This document shows positions 1 through 7,310 of a stretch of DNA of 64,000 nt, piece by piece. This DNA is from Micromonospora alfalfae (lineage in GTDB: Bacteria; Actinomycetota; Actinomycetes; Mycobacteriales; Micromonosporaceae): contig NZ_JAKKFH010000006.1 in NCBI RefSeq assembly GCF_022230925.1, positions 124,001 through 188,000 on the forward strand, read 5' to 3'. The position numbers and the translations under genes were made by a program. The first letter of the stretch is position 1, and each line of letters starts with the position of its first letter. Under the pieces are notes generated by a model. That model worked only from the letters and a program-made list of their open reading frames with translations, had not been told where the DNA came from and searched no databases.

Positions 1-474
1 AGCAGCGGGCCCGCTGTGGGTCGATGGGTGGGGCGGATCGCGCTGGCCACCGTGGGGCTGGCCGCCTGGGACCTCTTCCTCGACCCGCAGATGGTGGCCG
101 AGGGCTACTGGGTCTGGCGTGACGCCACCCCGGCCCTGCCCGGCCTGGCCGGCATCCCGGTCAGCAACTACCTGGGCTGGCTGCTGTTCGCGGTGCTGAT
201 GATGAGCGCGCTGCGCCCGCTGGCCGGGCCGGCCGCCGCGCACACCGATCGGCGGGACCACCCGATGGTCGCGCTGTACCTGTGGACGTACTTCTCCAGC
301 ATCCTGGCCCACGCCGTCTTCCTCGACCTGCCCGCCTCGGCGCTCTGGGGCGCCGCCGGCATGTCGGTGACCGCCGTACCCCTGACGGTGACCCTCCTGC
401 GTGCCCGCCGGGGCGGTGACTCCGGTCGGGAGGCCCACCAGCCACACCGCCCCGGCGTCGACGCGACCCGATGA
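1..474 (+). CDS. CruF-like carotenoid biosynthesis protein (5' truncated)
   Basis: C-terminal part of a carotenoid biosynthesis membrane protein of the CruF/DUF422 family, which hydrates the psi end of a carotenoid (1',2'-hydratase). The frame is open to the left edge, so the true start lies outside the window. Visible are a conserved DP-rich segment (DLFLDPQMVAEGYW), a GIPVSNYLGWLLFA stretch typical of the family, and hydrophobic segments around it. Its stop overlaps the next start as ATGA, so it is translationally coupled to the CruG-like glycosyltransferase. CruF and CruG normally act in series, hydroxylating and then glycosylating the end group. Family call is from recognisable motifs; substrate is inferred. 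Confidence 0.8.
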   Translation, partial: SSGPAVGRWVGRIALATVGLAAWDLFLDPQMVAEGYWVWRDATPALPGLAGIPVSNYLGWLLFAVLMMSALRPLAGPAAAHTDRRDHPMVALYLWTYFSSILAHAVFLDLPASALWGAAGMSVTAVPLTVTLLRARRGGDSGREAHQPHRPGVDATR

Positions 475-1598
475 CCGTCCTGCTCGCCCTGCTCATCGCC
501 GTCGCCGCGTTGACCGGGCACACCTGGCTCAACGCCACCCGGTGGCTGCGCCGACCCACCGACCAGCCCGACGACGTCGACGAGCCGGTCACAGTGCTGC
601 TGCCGCTGCGCGACGAGGCCACCCGGGTCACGCCCTGCCTGCGCGCCCTACTGGCCCAGCGGGGCGTACCAGGGCTACGCGTCGTGGTCCTCGACGACGG
701 GTCCACCGACGGCACCGCCGACGTGGTCCGCGCGGTGGCCGGCGACGACCCCCGGGTCACGCTGCTCACCGGGGTCGCCCCACCGCCGGGCTGGCTGGGC
801 AAGCCGCACGCCTGCTGGCAGTTGGCCACCCGGGCCGACCCGGACGCCACCGCGCTGGTCTTCGTCGACGCCGACGTGGTGCTCGCCCCGCACGCCGTGG
901 CCGCCGCCGTCACCGAGTTGCGCGCCGCCCGGGTGACGCTGCTGTCGCCGTACCCCCGGATCGTGGTGGCGACGGCCGGCGACCGGTTGGTGCAGCCGCT
1001 GTTGCAGTGGCTCTGGCTGACCTTCCTGCCGCTGCGCGCGATGGAACGCTCGTCGCGGCCGTCGTTGGCCGCGGCGGGCGGGCAGTTCCTGGTGGTGGAC
1101 CGGGCCGGCTACACCGCCGCCGGCGGGCACGCCGCGGTCGCCGACAAGATCCTGGAGGACGTCGAGCTGGCCCGGGCGGTCAAGCGGGCCGGTGGGCGGA
1201 TCGCCCTGGCCGACGGCTCCCGGCTGGCCACCTGCCGGATGTACGACAACTGGCCGCAACTGCGCGACGGGTACTCGAAGTCGCTCTGGGCGTCGTTCGG
1301 GCACCAGGGCGCGGCGGCAGCCGTGGTGGCGGCGCTGCTGCTGCTCTACACCGCCCCACCGCTGATCGCGCTGACGGGTGCGGCGGCCGGCGCACCGAGG
1401 GTGGCCGCCGTGGGCCTGGCCGCGTACGTGCTCGGGGTGGCCGGGCGGGTGCTCACCGCCCGCGCGACCGGTGGCCGGTGGTGGCCCGACGCGCTCGCAC
1501 ACCCCGTGTCGGTCGTGGTCCTCGGTTGGCTGACCCTGCGGTCGTACCATCTGCGAAAGCGACGCCGCCTGACCTGGCGGGGCCGCCCGGTCAGCTAG
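471..1598 (+). CDS. CruG-like family 2 glycosyltransferase
   Basis: Membrane-associated GT-A glycosyltransferase of 375 residues, probably glycosylating the carotenoid hydroxyl made by the upstream CruF-like enzyme. An N-terminal membrane segment (residues about 1-20) is followed by the nucleotide-sugar site VVLDDGSTDGT, the metal-binding FVDADVVL, a GGQFLVVDR acceptor-loop motif and the EDVELARAVKRAGG catalytic region. Two hydrophobic helices fill the C-terminal third. Start is the ATG in the ATGA overlap with the previous stop. A FAD oxidoreductase follows after 12 bases in the same operon. Specificity for a carotenoid is inferred from context, since GT2 alone does not define it. Confidence 0.8.
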   Translation: MTVLLALLIAVAALTGHTWLNATRWLRRPTDQPDDVDEPVTVLLPLRDEATRVTPCLRALLAQRGVPGLRVVVLDDGSTDGTADVVRAVAGDDPRVTLLTGVAPPPGWLGKPHACWQLATRADPDATALVFVDADVVLAPHAVAAAVTELRAARVTLLSPYPRIVVATAGDRLVQPLLQWLWLTFLPLRAMERSSRPSLAAAGGQFLVVDRAGYTAAGGHAAVADKILEDVELARAVKRAGGRIALADGSRLATCRMYDNWPQLRDGYSKSLWASFGHQGAAAAVVAALLLLYTAPPLIALTGAAAGAPRVAAVGLAAYVLGVAGRVLTARATGGRWWPDALAHPVSVVVLGWLTLRSYHLRKRRRLTWRGRPVS

Positions 1599-1610
1599 GG
1601 AGGACGCGGC

Positions 1611-3098
1611 ATGGCGCGGATCGTGGTCGTCGGCGCCGGGGTGGGTGGCCTCGCCACCGCCGCCCGGCTGGCCGCTACCGGGCATCAGGTGACCGTCTTC
1701 GAGCGGGCCGACACGGTCGGCGGCAAACTCGGCCGGTACGCGCACGACACCCCGGCCGGGTCGTTCCACTTCGACACCGGGCCGAGCCTGCTCACCCTGC
1801 CCGAGGTCTTCCACGACCTGTTCGAGGCGACCGGGGCGAAGCTCGACGAATACCTGGACCTGGTCCCGCTGGACCCGATCGTCCGACACATCTTTCCCGA
1901 CGGTGGCCCGACCCTGGACTCGTGCGCCGACCCGGCGGAGTTCACCGCCCGGATCGGGGCCGCGTTCGGTGACCGGGCGGCCGCCGACTGGCAGCGGCTG
2001 TGGCGCCGAGCGGCGCGGGTGTGGCAGGCCTCCTCACGGGACATCCTGCGTCGTACCGTCGACTCCCCCCGCGACCTCGCGTCGCTGGCCTGGCGCGTCG
2101 GCGACCTGGCCGCCATCGCCCCGGGCCGCAGTCTGCGCGGCCTGGGCCGCCGGCACCTGTCCGACCCGCGGCTGCGGATGATGCTGGACCGGTACGCCAC
2201 CTACACCGGCGCCGACCCACGTCGGGCACCGGCGGCGCTGGTCGCAGTCCCCTACGCCGAGCTGGCCTTCGGTGGCTGGTACCTGCGCGGCGGGCTGGGC
2301 ACGCTCGCCGACGCGCTGCTGACCCGCTGCCTGGACCTCGGCGTGGTCGTGCAGACCGACGCCACTGTCACACGGATCGACGCCACCGGCGGCCGGGTGC
2401 ACGGGGTACGCCTCGCCGGCGTCACCACCCCGGTGCCCGCCGACGTGGTGGTGGCCAACGTGGACGCGCTCACCGTCTACCGTGACCTGCTGCCGCACCC
2501 GCGTCGGCTGGCCGCGCTGACCGACCGCAGCCTCGCCGGCTTCGTGCTGCTGCTCGGCGTCTCCGGCAGCACCGGGCTGGCCCACCACAATGTCTTCTTC
2601 CCGGACGACTACGACGCCGAGTTCGACGCGGTATTCGGTGACCCCGGGCGCGGTGTACGGGCCCGGCCGGCGGCCGACCCGGCGGTGTTCGTCACAGTGG
2701 CCGACGACCCGATGGTCCGCCCAGCCGGACACGAGGCGTGGTTCGTGCTGGTCAACGCCGCCCGGCAGGGCACCGCTGCGGGCGCTGTCGACTGGCGACG
2801 CCCGGGGCTGGCCGACGCGTACGCCGACCGGATCCTGGACGTGTTGGCGCGGCGCGGCGTGGACGTGCGTGACCGGTTGCTGTTCCGCGAGATCCGTACC
2901 CCGGCCGACCTGGACGTGGCGACCGGCGCGCCAGGTGGCTCGATCTACGGCACCGCCGGTGGGCTGCTCCGCCCGGCGAACCGGGGGCCGGCGAACGGGC
3001 TGTGGCTCGTGGGTGGTTCCACCCACCCGGGCGGCGGGTTGCCGATGGTGACCCTCTCCGCGCAGATCGTCGCCGACGAGATCGGCCCCGCCTGGTAG
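1611..3098 (+). CDS. CrtI/CrtD-type carotenoid desaturase family oxidoreductase
   Basis: FAD-dependent phytoene desaturase family enzyme, 495 residues. The N terminus has the dinucleotide fold VVGAGVGGLATAARLA followed by an acidic strand end (VFERADTVGGKLG). The C terminus has the family signature GLWLVGGSTHPGGGLPMV, which closes the FAD site. An upstream AGGGAGGACGC-like ribosome site supports the ATG. It ends the CruF-CruG operon, so a desaturase acting on the same end group (CrtD-like 3',4'-desaturation) is the likely role, but CrtI-type phytoene desaturation cannot be excluded from sequence alone. Confidence 0.85.
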   Translation: MARIVVVGAGVGGLATAARLAATGHQVTVFERADTVGGKLGRYAHDTPAGSFHFDTGPSLLTLPEVFHDLFEATGAKLDEYLDLVPLDPIVRHIFPDGGPTLDSCADPAEFTARIGAAFGDRAAADWQRLWRRAARVWQASSRDILRRTVDSPRDLASLAWRVGDLAAIAPGRSLRGLGRRHLSDPRLRMMLDRYATYTGADPRRAPAALVAVPYAELAFGGWYLRGGLGTLADALLTRCLDLGVVVQTDATVTRIDATGGRVHGVRLAGVTTPVPADVVVANVDALTVYRDLLPHPRRLAALTDRSLAGFVLLLGVSGSTGLAHHNVFFPDDYDAEFDAVFGDPGRGVRARPAADPAVFVTVADDPMVRPAGHEAWFVLVNAARQGTAAGAVDWRRPGLADAYADRILDVLARRGVDVRDRLLFREIRTPADLDVATGAPGGSIYGTAGGLLRPANRGPANGLWLVGGSTHPGGGLPMVTLSAQIVADEIGPAW

Positions 3099-3169
3099 AC
3101 CCGGCCTGCTCCAGCCGGCGCCTGTCCCGGTCAGCGCCTTTCAGCCGGTGTCTGCGGCCGCTGGCTCAC

Positions 3170-3859
3170 TCAGTCGGCGTCGAGCAGGGCGCGGCGGATG
3201 CTGGAGAGCAGTTGCCCCAGGCCGAAACCGGCCAGCAGCACCCAGACCGCTGTCGCCATGGTGATGGTGCCGGCGGCCAGGTCCGGCTCGATCAGCCCGG
3301 CCAGCCCGGCGACCAGCAAACCGGCCAGCGCCACCGAGACCCGGGTGGGGCGTTCCCCCACTGTCACCGCGCCGATCTCCCGCATGCCGGCGGCGACCGC
3401 CCGCGCCCGGACGTACTCGTGCAACCAGGACAGCGCGCCGCCCGCGACGACCAGCCCACCCGGCGCGCCGACCAGCCAGAACGCCAGCAGCCACGCCACC
3501 TCACCGAGCCGGTCGGCGACCGAGTCGTAGACGTAGCCGAGCCGGGTGGTGCGGCCGGTGGCGACCGCCACCGCACCGTCCACGCTGTCCGCCACGGCGG
3601 CGAGCAGCACGAACAGCGCGCCGAGGAACGGCCCGTCCCCCGGCCGGCCCACCAGCAACGGTACGCAGAAGCAGAGCAGCACCCCGGCCACTGTGACAGC
3701 GGTGGGGCTGACCCGCAGTCGACCCAGCACATATCCGACGTGGTACGCGAATCGCAGCCAGGCGCGCACCACCGGCGCGGCGACCCGAGGGTCGAACCCG
3801 CCGTGCAACCGCGCCCACGCCGTGGCGTACTGATCCCAGTTCAGCTGTGTGCCCACCAC
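3170..3859 (-). CDS. CDP-alcohol phosphatidyltransferase family protein with altered motif
   Basis: Integral membrane protein of 229 residues belonging to the CDP-alcohol phosphatidyltransferase family, which transfers a phosphatidyl or alcohol phosphate group from a CDP-linked donor. The metal-binding motif reads D91-xx-D94-G95-xx-A98-V99-x8-G108-x3-D112-x3-D116. All acidic residues are present, but the arginine usually following the alanine (position 99) is valine. Hydrophobic helices lie before and after the motif. The start is GTG; another GTG follows at once. It is convergent with the carotenoid operon, with only 71 bases between. The exact alcohol substrate is unknown. Confidence 0.75.
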   Translation of the reverse strand: MVGTQLNWDQYATAWARLHGGFDPRVAAPVVRAWLRFAYHVGYVLGRLRVSPTAVTVAGVLLCFCVPLLVGRPGDGPFLGALFVLLAAVADSVDGAVAVATGRTTRLGYVYDSVADRLGEVAWLLAFWLVGAPGGLVVAGGALSWLHEYVRARAVAAGMREIGAVTVGERPTRVSVALAGLLVAGLAGLIEPDLAAGTITMATAVWVLLAGFGLGQLLSSIRRALLDAD

Positions 3860-3903
3860 GGATCAACCGTCGTGCCGGGCAACAGGTGTCGCAGGCGCAT
3901 CGT

Positions 3904-4821
3904 TCACACGCGGGCGCCGGCCTTCAGGTTCTGCCAGACCTCGCGGGTCGCGGTGGACCGGTTGAGGGTGATGAAGTGGATCCCCGGCACGCCCTCGTCC
4001 AGCAGCCGGCGGCACATCTCGCTGGCCTGCTCGATGCCGAGCCGGCGGACGGCGTCCGGGTCGTCGGCGACGCGTTCGAAGCGGGCCGCCAACGCCGGTG
4101 GGAACGGCGCACCGGACAGCTGCACGGATCGCTCGATCGTGCTGAACTGGGTCACCGGCATCACGCCGGCCAGGATCGGGGTGTCACAGCCGGCGGCGGC
4201 CACCCGGTCACGTAGCCGCAGGTAGTCGTCGGCGTCGAAGAACATCTGGGTGACCGCGAACTCCGCGCCGGCCCGACACTTACGGACGAACTGGGCAGTG
4301 TCGCTGGCCACATCGGGCGAGCGGGGGTGCTTGTACGGGAAGGCCGCCACGCCGACGCTGAAGTCGCCGGCGTCACGCACCAGCCGGACCAGGTCCTCGG
4401 CGTAGTCCACGCCCTCGGGGTGACGGATCCACTCACCGCCCGGGTTGCCCGGGGGGTCGCCACGAACAGCCAGCACGTTGCGCACCCCCACCCCGGCGAG
4501 CCGGCCGACCACGTGCCGCAGCTCGGCGACAGAGTGGTTGACCGCGGTGAGGTGGGCCATCGGCAGCAGGGTGGTCTCGGTGGCGATCCGCTCGGTCACC
4601 GCCACTGTGGTGTCCCGGGTCGAACCGCCGGCGCCGTACGTGATCGACACGAACGACGGGCGCAGCGACTCCAGCTCGCGGATGGCCTGCCAGAGCAGCT
4701 GCTCCCCCGCCTCGGTCTTGGGCGGGAAGAACTCGAACGAGAAGGTCGGCTGGTGCTCACGGATGAGCTCCCCGATCGCCGGCTGCGGATTGGGGAGTGT
4801 CGAGGGAAGACCGAGCGCCAC
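3904..4821 (-). CDS. metF: Methylenetetrahydrofolate reductase
   Basis: 5,10-methylenetetrahydrofolate reductase (FAD enzyme producing 5-methyl-THF for methionine synthesis), 305 residues, normal length for bacterial MetF. Near the N terminus FSFEFFPPKTEAGE carries the family glutamate, then SFVSITYGAGGSTRDTT, and later VTQMFFDADDYLRL and GVMPVTQFSTIER, all classic MetF blocks. The GTG start at 4821 is fixed by a TAGAGT -10 box ending six bases upstream (leaderless mRNA pattern). It faces the CDP-alcohol enzyme downstream in the same direction. It is the Rv2172c position in the conserved mycobacterial gene order. Confidence 0.95.
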   Translation of the reverse strand: MALGLPSTLPNPQPAIGELIREHQPTFSFEFFPPKTEAGEQLLWQAIRELESLRPSFVSITYGAGGSTRDTTVAVTERIATETTLLPMAHLTAVNHSVAELRHVVGRLAGVGVRNVLAVRGDPPGNPGGEWIRHPEGVDYAEDLVRLVRDAGDFSVGVAAFPYKHPRSPDVASDTAQFVRKCRAGAEFAVTQMFFDADDYLRLRDRVAAAGCDTPILAGVMPVTQFSTIERSVQLSGAPFPPALAARFERVADDPDAVRRLGIEQASEMCRRLLDEGVPGIHFITLNRSTATREVWQNLKAGARV

Positions 4822-4827
4822 GACCCG

Positions 4828-4833
4828 ACTCTA
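4828..4833 (-). promoter_or_regulatory. -10 box of leaderless metF
   Basis: On the minus strand TAGAGT fits TANNNT and ends six bases before the GTG start of metF, so transcription probably begins at the start codon. Confidence 0.55.
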
Positions 4834-4890
4834 GCGGTCGATGGCACCAGGACCCAGGCCCTTCCCACCCAGCGGCCGGTGCCGCCCGGT

Positions 4891-4970
4891 CCGGTGGGCG
4901 GCCTCACCCGGTCTGCCGTGAGCCGGTGGGCGGCTTCACCCGGGTCCGCCGTGAGCCGGTGGACGGTGTC
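4891..4970. repeat. Short tandem repeat, 32-33 base unit, about 2.5 copies
   Basis: The unit begins CCGGTGGGCGGC and ends GCCGTGAG. Copies lie at 4891-4922, 4923-4955 and a partial copy at 4956-4970. Units of 32 and 33 bases do not hold a reading frame, so this is not coding. It fills part of the 330-base gap between metF and the HTH gene. The rest of that gap holds a 17-base word (5018-5034) that recurs at 13567, and no gene that I can support. Confidence 0.7.
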
Positions 4971-5151
4971 GCACCGCGCCTCGACCGACGGCGGAAAGGC
5001 GTCGTACCTCCGCTGTAGGAAGGGACGGTGCGGGAGGGGCGGCGGGGGTGGCCCCTGATCCCGCGCGGGGGTCAGCAACCGAGCGGTGACGCCGGTCCCG
5101 TCCGGTCGGGCGGGTAGGTCGTCACCGCACCGACGCCCGCCAGGAGGACAC

Positions 5152-5541
5152 ATGATCCCGCCCGCATCGCCGCGCCCCGTGCAGCTCGGGCCGCTGCTGG
5201 CCCGGCGCCGACTGGCCCGTGGCTGGAGCCAGCAGCGAGCCGCCGCCGAGTTGTGTGCCGCCGCCGGGGTGCCGACGCTGAGTCGGCACGAGGTTTCCCG
5301 GTGGGAGCGACAGCGTCGCGTGCCGGGCGGGTTCTGGCTCGGCTGGCTCGCCGTCGTCCTGGACGTGCCGCTGGTGGTGCTCGCGGAGGCCGCCGCGGCG
5401 ACCCGTCGAGCCGGCTCGACGCGGGCCACCGGGCCGGGCCGCGCCGCGGCGGCCGGCGCGCGACCGGCCGGGCGGGCGGGTCCCGGGCGCACCGGCGGGA
5501 CTACGCGTGGCGGTGGAGCACGAGCACGGACGACCGGCTAG
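5152..5541 (+). CDS. XRE-type helix-turn-helix protein
   Basis: Small putative DNA-binding protein of 129 residues. Residues about 10-60 form an HTH of the XRE kind (LGPLLARRRLARGWSQQRAA then SRHEVSRWERQRR). A hydrophobic stretch (WLGWLAVVLDVPLVVLAEA) follows and the tail is rich in Ala, Gly, Arg and Thr, so probably disordered. An AGGAGG ribosome site at 5142-5147 fixes the ATG at 5152 instead of a longer in-frame extension. Its TAG stop is also the first part of the -10 box of the following GGPP synthase. Target and role are unknown. Confidence 0.75.
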   Translation: MIPPASPRPVQLGPLLARRRLARGWSQQRAAAELCAAAGVPTLSRHEVSRWERQRRVPGGFWLGWLAVVLDVPLVVLAEAAAATRRAGSTRATGPGRAAAAGARPAGRAGPGRTGGTTRGGGARARTTG

Positions 5542-5544
5542 CGT
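5539..5544 (+). promoter_or_regulatory. -10 box of leaderless GGPP synthase
   Basis: TAGCGT ends six bases before the GTG at 5551. Its first three bases are the stop codon of the preceding HTH gene. Confidence 0.5.
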
Positions 5545-5550
5545 CGGGGC

Positions 5551-6633
5551 GTGACCCACGCTGCTCCCGTGTCTCCCGTCGACCGCGCCGGCCTTCGGCA
5601 GCGGGTCGACAAGGCTCTCACCGAGTTCCTGGCCGGCCAACGGGTCCGGCTCGCCGCAGTGGACGAGGCGTTGGGTCCGGTGGCCGAGGCGATCGAGGCG
5701 TTCGTGCTCGGCGGCGGCAAGCGACTGCGTCCCGCATTCGCTTACTGGGGGTTCCGAGGGGCCGGCGGGCTGGACGGCGACCAGGTGCTGACCGCCCTGG
5801 CCGCGCTGGAGTTCGTCCAGGCCAGCGCCCTGATCCACGACGACCTGATGGACCGTTCCGACACCCGTCGCGGCGAGCCCGCGGTGCACCGACGCTTCGC
5901 CACCCGGCATCGGGAGGCTGGCTGGGGCGGCGACCCGGACGGTTTCGGCGACGCCGCGGCCATCCTGCTCGGTGACCTGTGTCTGGTCTGGTCCGACGAG
6001 CTGCTGCACTCCGCCGGCCTGGACCTGTGGTCGTTGGCCCGGGCCCGGCCGGTCTTCGACGAGATGCGCACCGAGGTCACCGTCGGGCAGTACCTCGACG
6101 TGCTCACCCAGGTCACCGGGGACACCTCGGTGGAACGGGCCAGCAAGGTCGCCCGGTACAAGTCCGCCAAGTACACGGTTGAGCGCCCGATGCTGCTCGG
6201 CGCCGCGCTGGCCGACGCGCCGGAGGACGTGCGGACGGCCTACTCGGCGTACGGGCTGCCGCTGGGCGAGGCGTTCCAGCTCCGCGACGACGTGCTGGGG
6301 GTCTTCGGCGACCCGGCGCTGACCGGCAAACCGGCCGGGGACGACCTACGCGAGGGCAAGCGCACCTATCTGGTGGCGGCGACAGTGGAGGCCACCGACG
6401 ACGCGGGTCGTGAGCTGCTGCTCGGCCGGCTCGGCGACCCGGAGCTGGACGAGGACGGCGTGGCCCGGCTCCGCGAGGTGATCTCGGGAAGTGGGGCGCT
6501 GGCCCGTACCGAACAGCGGATCACCACACTCACCGACGCCGCCCTGGCCGCCCTGACCGCCGTCGACCTCGACACCGAGGCCCGCCAAGCCCTGGTCGAC
6601 CTGGCCATAGCCGCAACCCGCCGGTCCGACTAA
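5551..6633 (+). CDS. Geranylgeranyl diphosphate synthase (polyprenyl synthetase)
   Basis: All-trans isoprenyl diphosphate synthase of 360 residues, condensing isopentenyl diphosphate onto allylic diphosphates, probably to C20. The first aspartate-rich motif is D97-D-L-M-D inside LIHDDLMDRSDTRRG. The second is RDDVLGVFGDPALTGKP (D246-D247), the form common in actinobacterial enzymes. GGGKRLRPAF is the diphosphate-binding N-terminal motif and GDDLREGKRT closes the active site. The GTG start follows a leaderless -10 box. It occupies the idsA2 (Rv2173) position next to metF. It could supply precursor to the carotenoid genes about 2.5 kb upstream, though it may also serve menaquinone or other prenyl lipids. 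Confidence 0.9.
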   Translation: MTHAAPVSPVDRAGLRQRVDKALTEFLAGQRVRLAAVDEALGPVAEAIEAFVLGGGKRLRPAFAYWGFRGAGGLDGDQVLTALAALEFVQASALIHDDLMDRSDTRRGEPAVHRRFATRHREAGWGGDPDGFGDAAAILLGDLCLVWSDELLHSAGLDLWSLARARPVFDEMRTEVTVGQYLDVLTQVTGDTSVERASKVARYKSAKYTVERPMLLGAALADAPEDVRTAYSAYGLPLGEAFQLRDDVLGVFGDPALTGKPAGDDLREGKRTYLVAATVEATDDAGRELLLGRLGDPELDEDGVARLREVISGSGALARTEQRITTLTDAALAALTAVDLDTEARQALVDLAIAATRRSD

Positions 6634-6659
6634 CCCCACCCGGCCCCCGCCTCCAGGCT

Positions 6660-6716
6660 TGGTCATGAGGTTGGCGGCCTTAGCCTCGGCGTGCCGCGCC
6701 ACCAACCTCATGATCA
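6660..6716. repeat. Intergenic inverted repeat between convergent genes
   Basis: Left arm TGGTCATGAGGTTGGCGGC (6660-6678) pairs with GCCACCAACCTCATGATCA (6698-6716), 17 of 19 positions, with a 19-base loop. It lies between the convergent GGPP synthase and the Rv2175c-like gene, so it may serve as a bidirectional terminator. The TGATCATGAGGTT core resembles the repeat at 10220. Confidence 0.75.
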
Positions 6717-6732
6717 ACGCGGGGGTACGGAG

Positions 6733-7122
6733 TTAGAAGCCCTGGGCCTGGGCTCGGCGTTTCACCTCGCGGGCCTGATCGCCGGAGAGGGCGGCGGCTG
6801 GGGTGGCGCCGGGGAGGGTGTCGTCCGGCTCGTAGAGCCAGCGCAGGACGGCCTCGTCGTCGTAGCCGTTGTCGGCGAGCAGGTTGAGCACGCCGGGCAG
6901 GTGCTTGAGCACGGTCTGGTTGGCAACCAGGTCCGCTGGGATCCGGCGGACGCCGTCGCGGCGGACCGCCAACAGCTCCCGGTCACGGATCATCTGGTGC
7001 ACCTTGCTGATCGACACGTCGAGGCGTTCGGCGACGTCGGGCAGGGTCAACCAGTCGGCCGGGTCGGTGGGGCCGGCGAGCTCCAGGCCGGGAGCGGCCT
7101 GGTCGGGTACGGGTTCGGTCAC
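6733..7122 (-). CDS. Rv2175c-type DNA-binding protein
   Basis: Winged-helix-like DNA-binding protein of 129 residues related to M. tuberculosis Rv2175c, a small protein reported to bind DNA and to be phosphorylated by the adjacent kinase PknL. Visible are the HTH segment LTLPDVAERLDVSISKVHQM, the AVRRDGVRRIPADL block, the LPGVLNLLADNGYDDEAVLRWL helix pair, and the C-terminal QAREVKRRAQAQGF that matches the Rv2175c end closely. The GTG at 7122 is chosen because the longer open frame would run across the divergent kinase promoter. The divergent pairing with a pknL-type kinase is conserved. Confidence 0.85.
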   Translation of the reverse strand: MTEPVPDQAAPGLELAGPTDPADWLTLPDVAERLDVSISKVHQMIRDRELLAVRRDGVRRIPADLVANQTVLKHLPGVLNLLADNGYDDEAVLRWLYEPDDTLPGATPAAALSGDQAREVKRRAQAQGF

Positions 7123-7296
7123 CCGACAACCCTGCCACGCCGCCGCCGCGACGAGCCACCGGCACCCCGGGCGGCCCTTCTGCGTCCTCTTCCCTGATCG
7201 TCGCTGACCAGCGAACAAGGGGCGGGAAACGCGTCGGGAGGGACCAGTTCGGTGTACGGCTGTAGCATCCTGTTCATCCTTCACCCTCTGGACACA

Positions 7297-7302
7297 TAGA
7301 CT
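7297..7302 (+). promoter_or_regulatory. -10 box of the PASTA kinase gene
   Basis: TAGACT ends eight bases before the ATG at 7311 and no ribosome site is visible, again suggesting a leaderless transcript. Confidence 0.45.
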
Positions 7303-7310
7303 GCCTGCCG

